DNA from: a virus | IMG/VR virus record: IMGVR_UViG_3300037485_000659 | Span: 1 to 30,718 of that record | Length of the DNA: 30,718 bases | Reading direction: 5' to 3' (one strand) | In this document: piece after piece, positions 29,692 to 30,718 of the stretch | How the letters are laid out: the number at the start of each line of letters is the position of its first letter | How positions within the stretch are numbered: the first letter of the stretch is position 1 | Translations under genes and position numbers: made by a program | The notes under the pieces: generated by a model | Seen by the model: the letters and a program-made list of their open reading frames with translations, nothing else | What the model was told of the DNA's origin: nothing | Databases searched by the model: none

Positions 29692-30632
29692 TATTCATCA
29701 CCACATGTAATTATATTTGGAGCGCACAGGTCGGAATTACACCGCCCTTGTCCCGCCTGGTCGGCGGGCGCATCGTTCTCTATGCTTTGTGCGCGTAATT
29801 GACCCTTATACATCCCAGCCCCTCTAGCAGCTATTTCGCTAAATGGTATAATTGGCACCGTCAAACGCTCGCGGGCTGTTGGGTCTAAGAAGTAGATATA
29901 ACGAAGTTGATAACCAGGCAATGGTTTGAAACCCGCCTCAACATAAGCTCTCATGCTACTCCCGCCGCCCGGACGGGCGGCGTTACCTATCGCACCAATA
30001 CCAGGCCGCATACTCGCCGAATGACTTATAAGATTCAAACCCCCCAATTTGGTATAGCCGCGAGGCGCGGCTATACCGTGAACTATATTTGCACCTTTTG
30101 TCGCGGAAACGCGACAAAAGGTGGTCGCTTGTGCTTGTTGTTTCTTGCTCTTGTTATCTGTCAAACTGACGCGCGCTTCTCGCGCGTCAGTTTCTGGAGC
30201 ACTCCATATTTGGTTATTCACTTTTATGCTAGTCAATACAAAACCACTCGCCCTATAAATCGCACCATCGCCACACTGCGTCGCGTCAGCAAACGAAACA
30301 ACCCACTTGAGCCATGGATAAGTTTTATGTAACCAGCGCATAGCATATCCAATGCATCGGCTTTCACTGTTACGAGGAAGCCAATCTGCAAAAGCCAAAC
30401 GATTTAATTCTATAAACTCATTCCACCCTGTTCCGTCAACCAATCCCTGTAATTTGCGTTTGTCTAAAGACGGCCCAAACTGCATAGCCCCGCCGCATTT
30501 ATCACCAGAGAAAACCCCGAGGTGAACCTGTGAATTATTCACCACTTTGCCCGAGTAGTGCAGTGTTTTAATAATACGACGAGCATCCGTTGACGCAATA
30601 GGTTTAACGATAAGATTCTTAGCTTTCCCCAT
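29691..30632 (-). CDS. Mom-like DNA-modification protein with in-frame hairpin insertions
   Basis: A 313-residue protein. The first ~145 residues (LHYSGKVVNNSQVHLGVF, MQFGPSLDKRKLQGLV, FIELNRLAFADWLPRNSESR, VVSFADATQCGDGAIYRASG) and residues 223-280 (GGSSMRAYVEAGFKPLPGYQ, LRYIYFLDPTARERLTVP, IPFSEIAARGAGMYKG) match, from memory, the phage Mom family. These GNAT-like enzymes modify adenines in phage DNA to evade host restriction. Between and after these lies low-conservation sequence packed with palindromes encoding ETDAREARVSL (147-157), TTFCRVSATKG (170-180), GIAAPRGYT (186-194) and NAARPGGG (217-224). GAGAGG lies 7 nt before the ATG, and the start overlaps an upstream ORF. Confidence 0.85.
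   Translation of the reverse strand: MGKAKNLIVKPIASTDARRIIKTLHYSGKVVNNSQVHLGVFSGDKCGGAMQFGPSLDKRKLQGLVDGTGWNEFIELNRLAFADWLPRNSESRCIGYAMRWLHKTYPWLKWVVSFADATQCGDGAIYRASGFVLTSIKVNNQIWSAPETDAREARVSLTDNKSKKQQAQATTFCRVSATKGANIVHGIAAPRGYTKLGGLNLISHSASMRPGIGAIGNAARPGGGSSMRAYVEAGFKPLPGYQLRYIYFLDPTARERLTVPIIPFSEIAARGAGMYKGQLRAQSIENDAPADQAGQGRCNSDLCAPNIITCGDE
29963..29982. repeat. Palindrome H4 inside Mom-like gene
   Basis: CGCCGCCCG (29963-29971) and CGGGCGGCG (29974-29982) form a 9-bp perfect stem with a 2-nt loop (or 8 bp with a 4-nt loop). It encodes NAARPGGG between two family-typical segments. Confidence 0.85.
30051..30077. repeat. Palindrome H3 inside Mom-like gene
   Basis: GGTATAGCCGCG (30051-30062) and CGCGGCTATACC (30066-30077) form a perfect 12-bp stem with a 3-nt loop, translated in frame as GIAAPRGYT. 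Confidence 0.92.
30092..30123. repeat. Palindrome H2 inside Mom-like gene
   Basis: CACCTTTTGTCGCG (30092-30105) and CGCGACAAAAGGTG (30110-30123) form a perfect 14-bp stem around a 4-nt loop (GAAA on the plus strand), translated as TTFCRVSATKG. It is the longest hairpin in the cluster. Confidence 0.93.
30163..30193. repeat. Palindrome H1 inside Mom-like gene
   Basis: AAACTGACGCGCG (30163-30175) and CGCGCGTCAGTTT (30181-30193) form a perfect 13-bp stem with a 5-nt loop, translated as ETDAREARVSL. Confidence 0.93.
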
Positions 30633-30717
30633 GGGTATACCTCTCGCATATCCATGCTAACGCATTACCATTACTGTTCGCATTTACCGCCGACTCTCCA
30701 CCGCCCTCAATTTTGGC
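30619..30717 (-). CDS. C-terminal end of an unidentified upstream gene (partial)
   Basis: At the right edge an open frame encodes AKIEGGGESAVNANSNGNAL, then AWICERYTHGES and stop, overlapping the first 14 nt of the Mom-like gene. It runs off the window, so its product cannot be named. A tight 14-nt overlap fits the operon style seen elsewhere. In phage Mu, com also overlaps mom and controls its translation, but nothing here shows that this ORF is Com-like. Confidence 0.45.
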   Translation of the reverse strand, partial: AKIEGGGESAVNANSNGNALAWICERYTHGES

Positions 30718-30718
30718 T

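Noticed and set aside
29752-29768. Fifth hairpin (6-bp CCCGCC/GGCGGG) in the Mom-like gene
   Set aside because: Six base pairs can arise by chance in GC-rich sequence. I mention it with the cluster but do not list it as a feature.

Overview
The window is about 31 kb of a tailed, siphovirus-like bacteriophage genome (phage or prophage). Almost every gene reads leftward on the minus strand. Genes are packed end to end with 1-4 nt stop/start overlaps (TAATG, ATGA, TAGTG), and most starts carry a strong AGGAGG-type ribosome binding site. I see no tRNA, rRNA, integrase, replication gene, insertion sequence or CRISPR array. The host cannot be read from the sequence. The DUF4355-like scaffold, capsid, SPP1-type portal, LLH-type holin and XhlA-like protein are best known from phages of Firmicutes, but these families are widespread.

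In transcription order (right to left), the structural operon enters with the end of an unidentified gene and a Mom-like DNA-modification protein. It continues with a small-terminase-like HTH protein, the portal and an SPP1 gp7/Mu F-like minor head protein. Next come two overlapping small secreted proteins, a helical protein and three large repeat-rich proteins: two beta-helix paralogues and a 1106-residue fibre-like protein. The scaffold and major capsid protein follow. A 4.3 kb accessory cassette comes next: a three-domain glycosyltransferase, a methyltransferase and a radical SAM enzyme. After that the tail genes resume: two connectors, an HK97 gp10-like protein, tail terminator, tail tube, and a tail-assembly chaperone with a programmed -1 frameshift (GGGAAAC). 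The 986-residue tape measure, baseplate-like proteins, XhlA-like protein, holin, a second small-terminase candidate, the large terminase and an M15 peptidase endolysin complete the operon, which ends at a terminator near 2830-2870.

Left of that terminator a consensus sigma-70 promoter (TTGACT, 17 bp, TATAAT) drives a second leftward operon (2666 to 58). It holds small, mostly unrecognised genes: a membrane protein, a DUF7666-like protein with a long Ala/Asp/Tyr repeat, several putative zinc-binding proteins and a MerR-type HTH protein. This looks like an early or regulatory block. A plus-strand terminator at the left edge suggests a convergent gene outside the window.

The most unusual signal is in the Mom-like gene. 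Its C-terminal half contains four near-perfect palindromes (9-14 bp stems, 2-5 nt loops) within about 230 nt, all translated in frame. Also notable are the glycosylation/methylation/radical SAM cassette between capsid and connector, surface-protein-like genes in the head module, and a large terminase about 23 kb from the portal, at the end of the operon.
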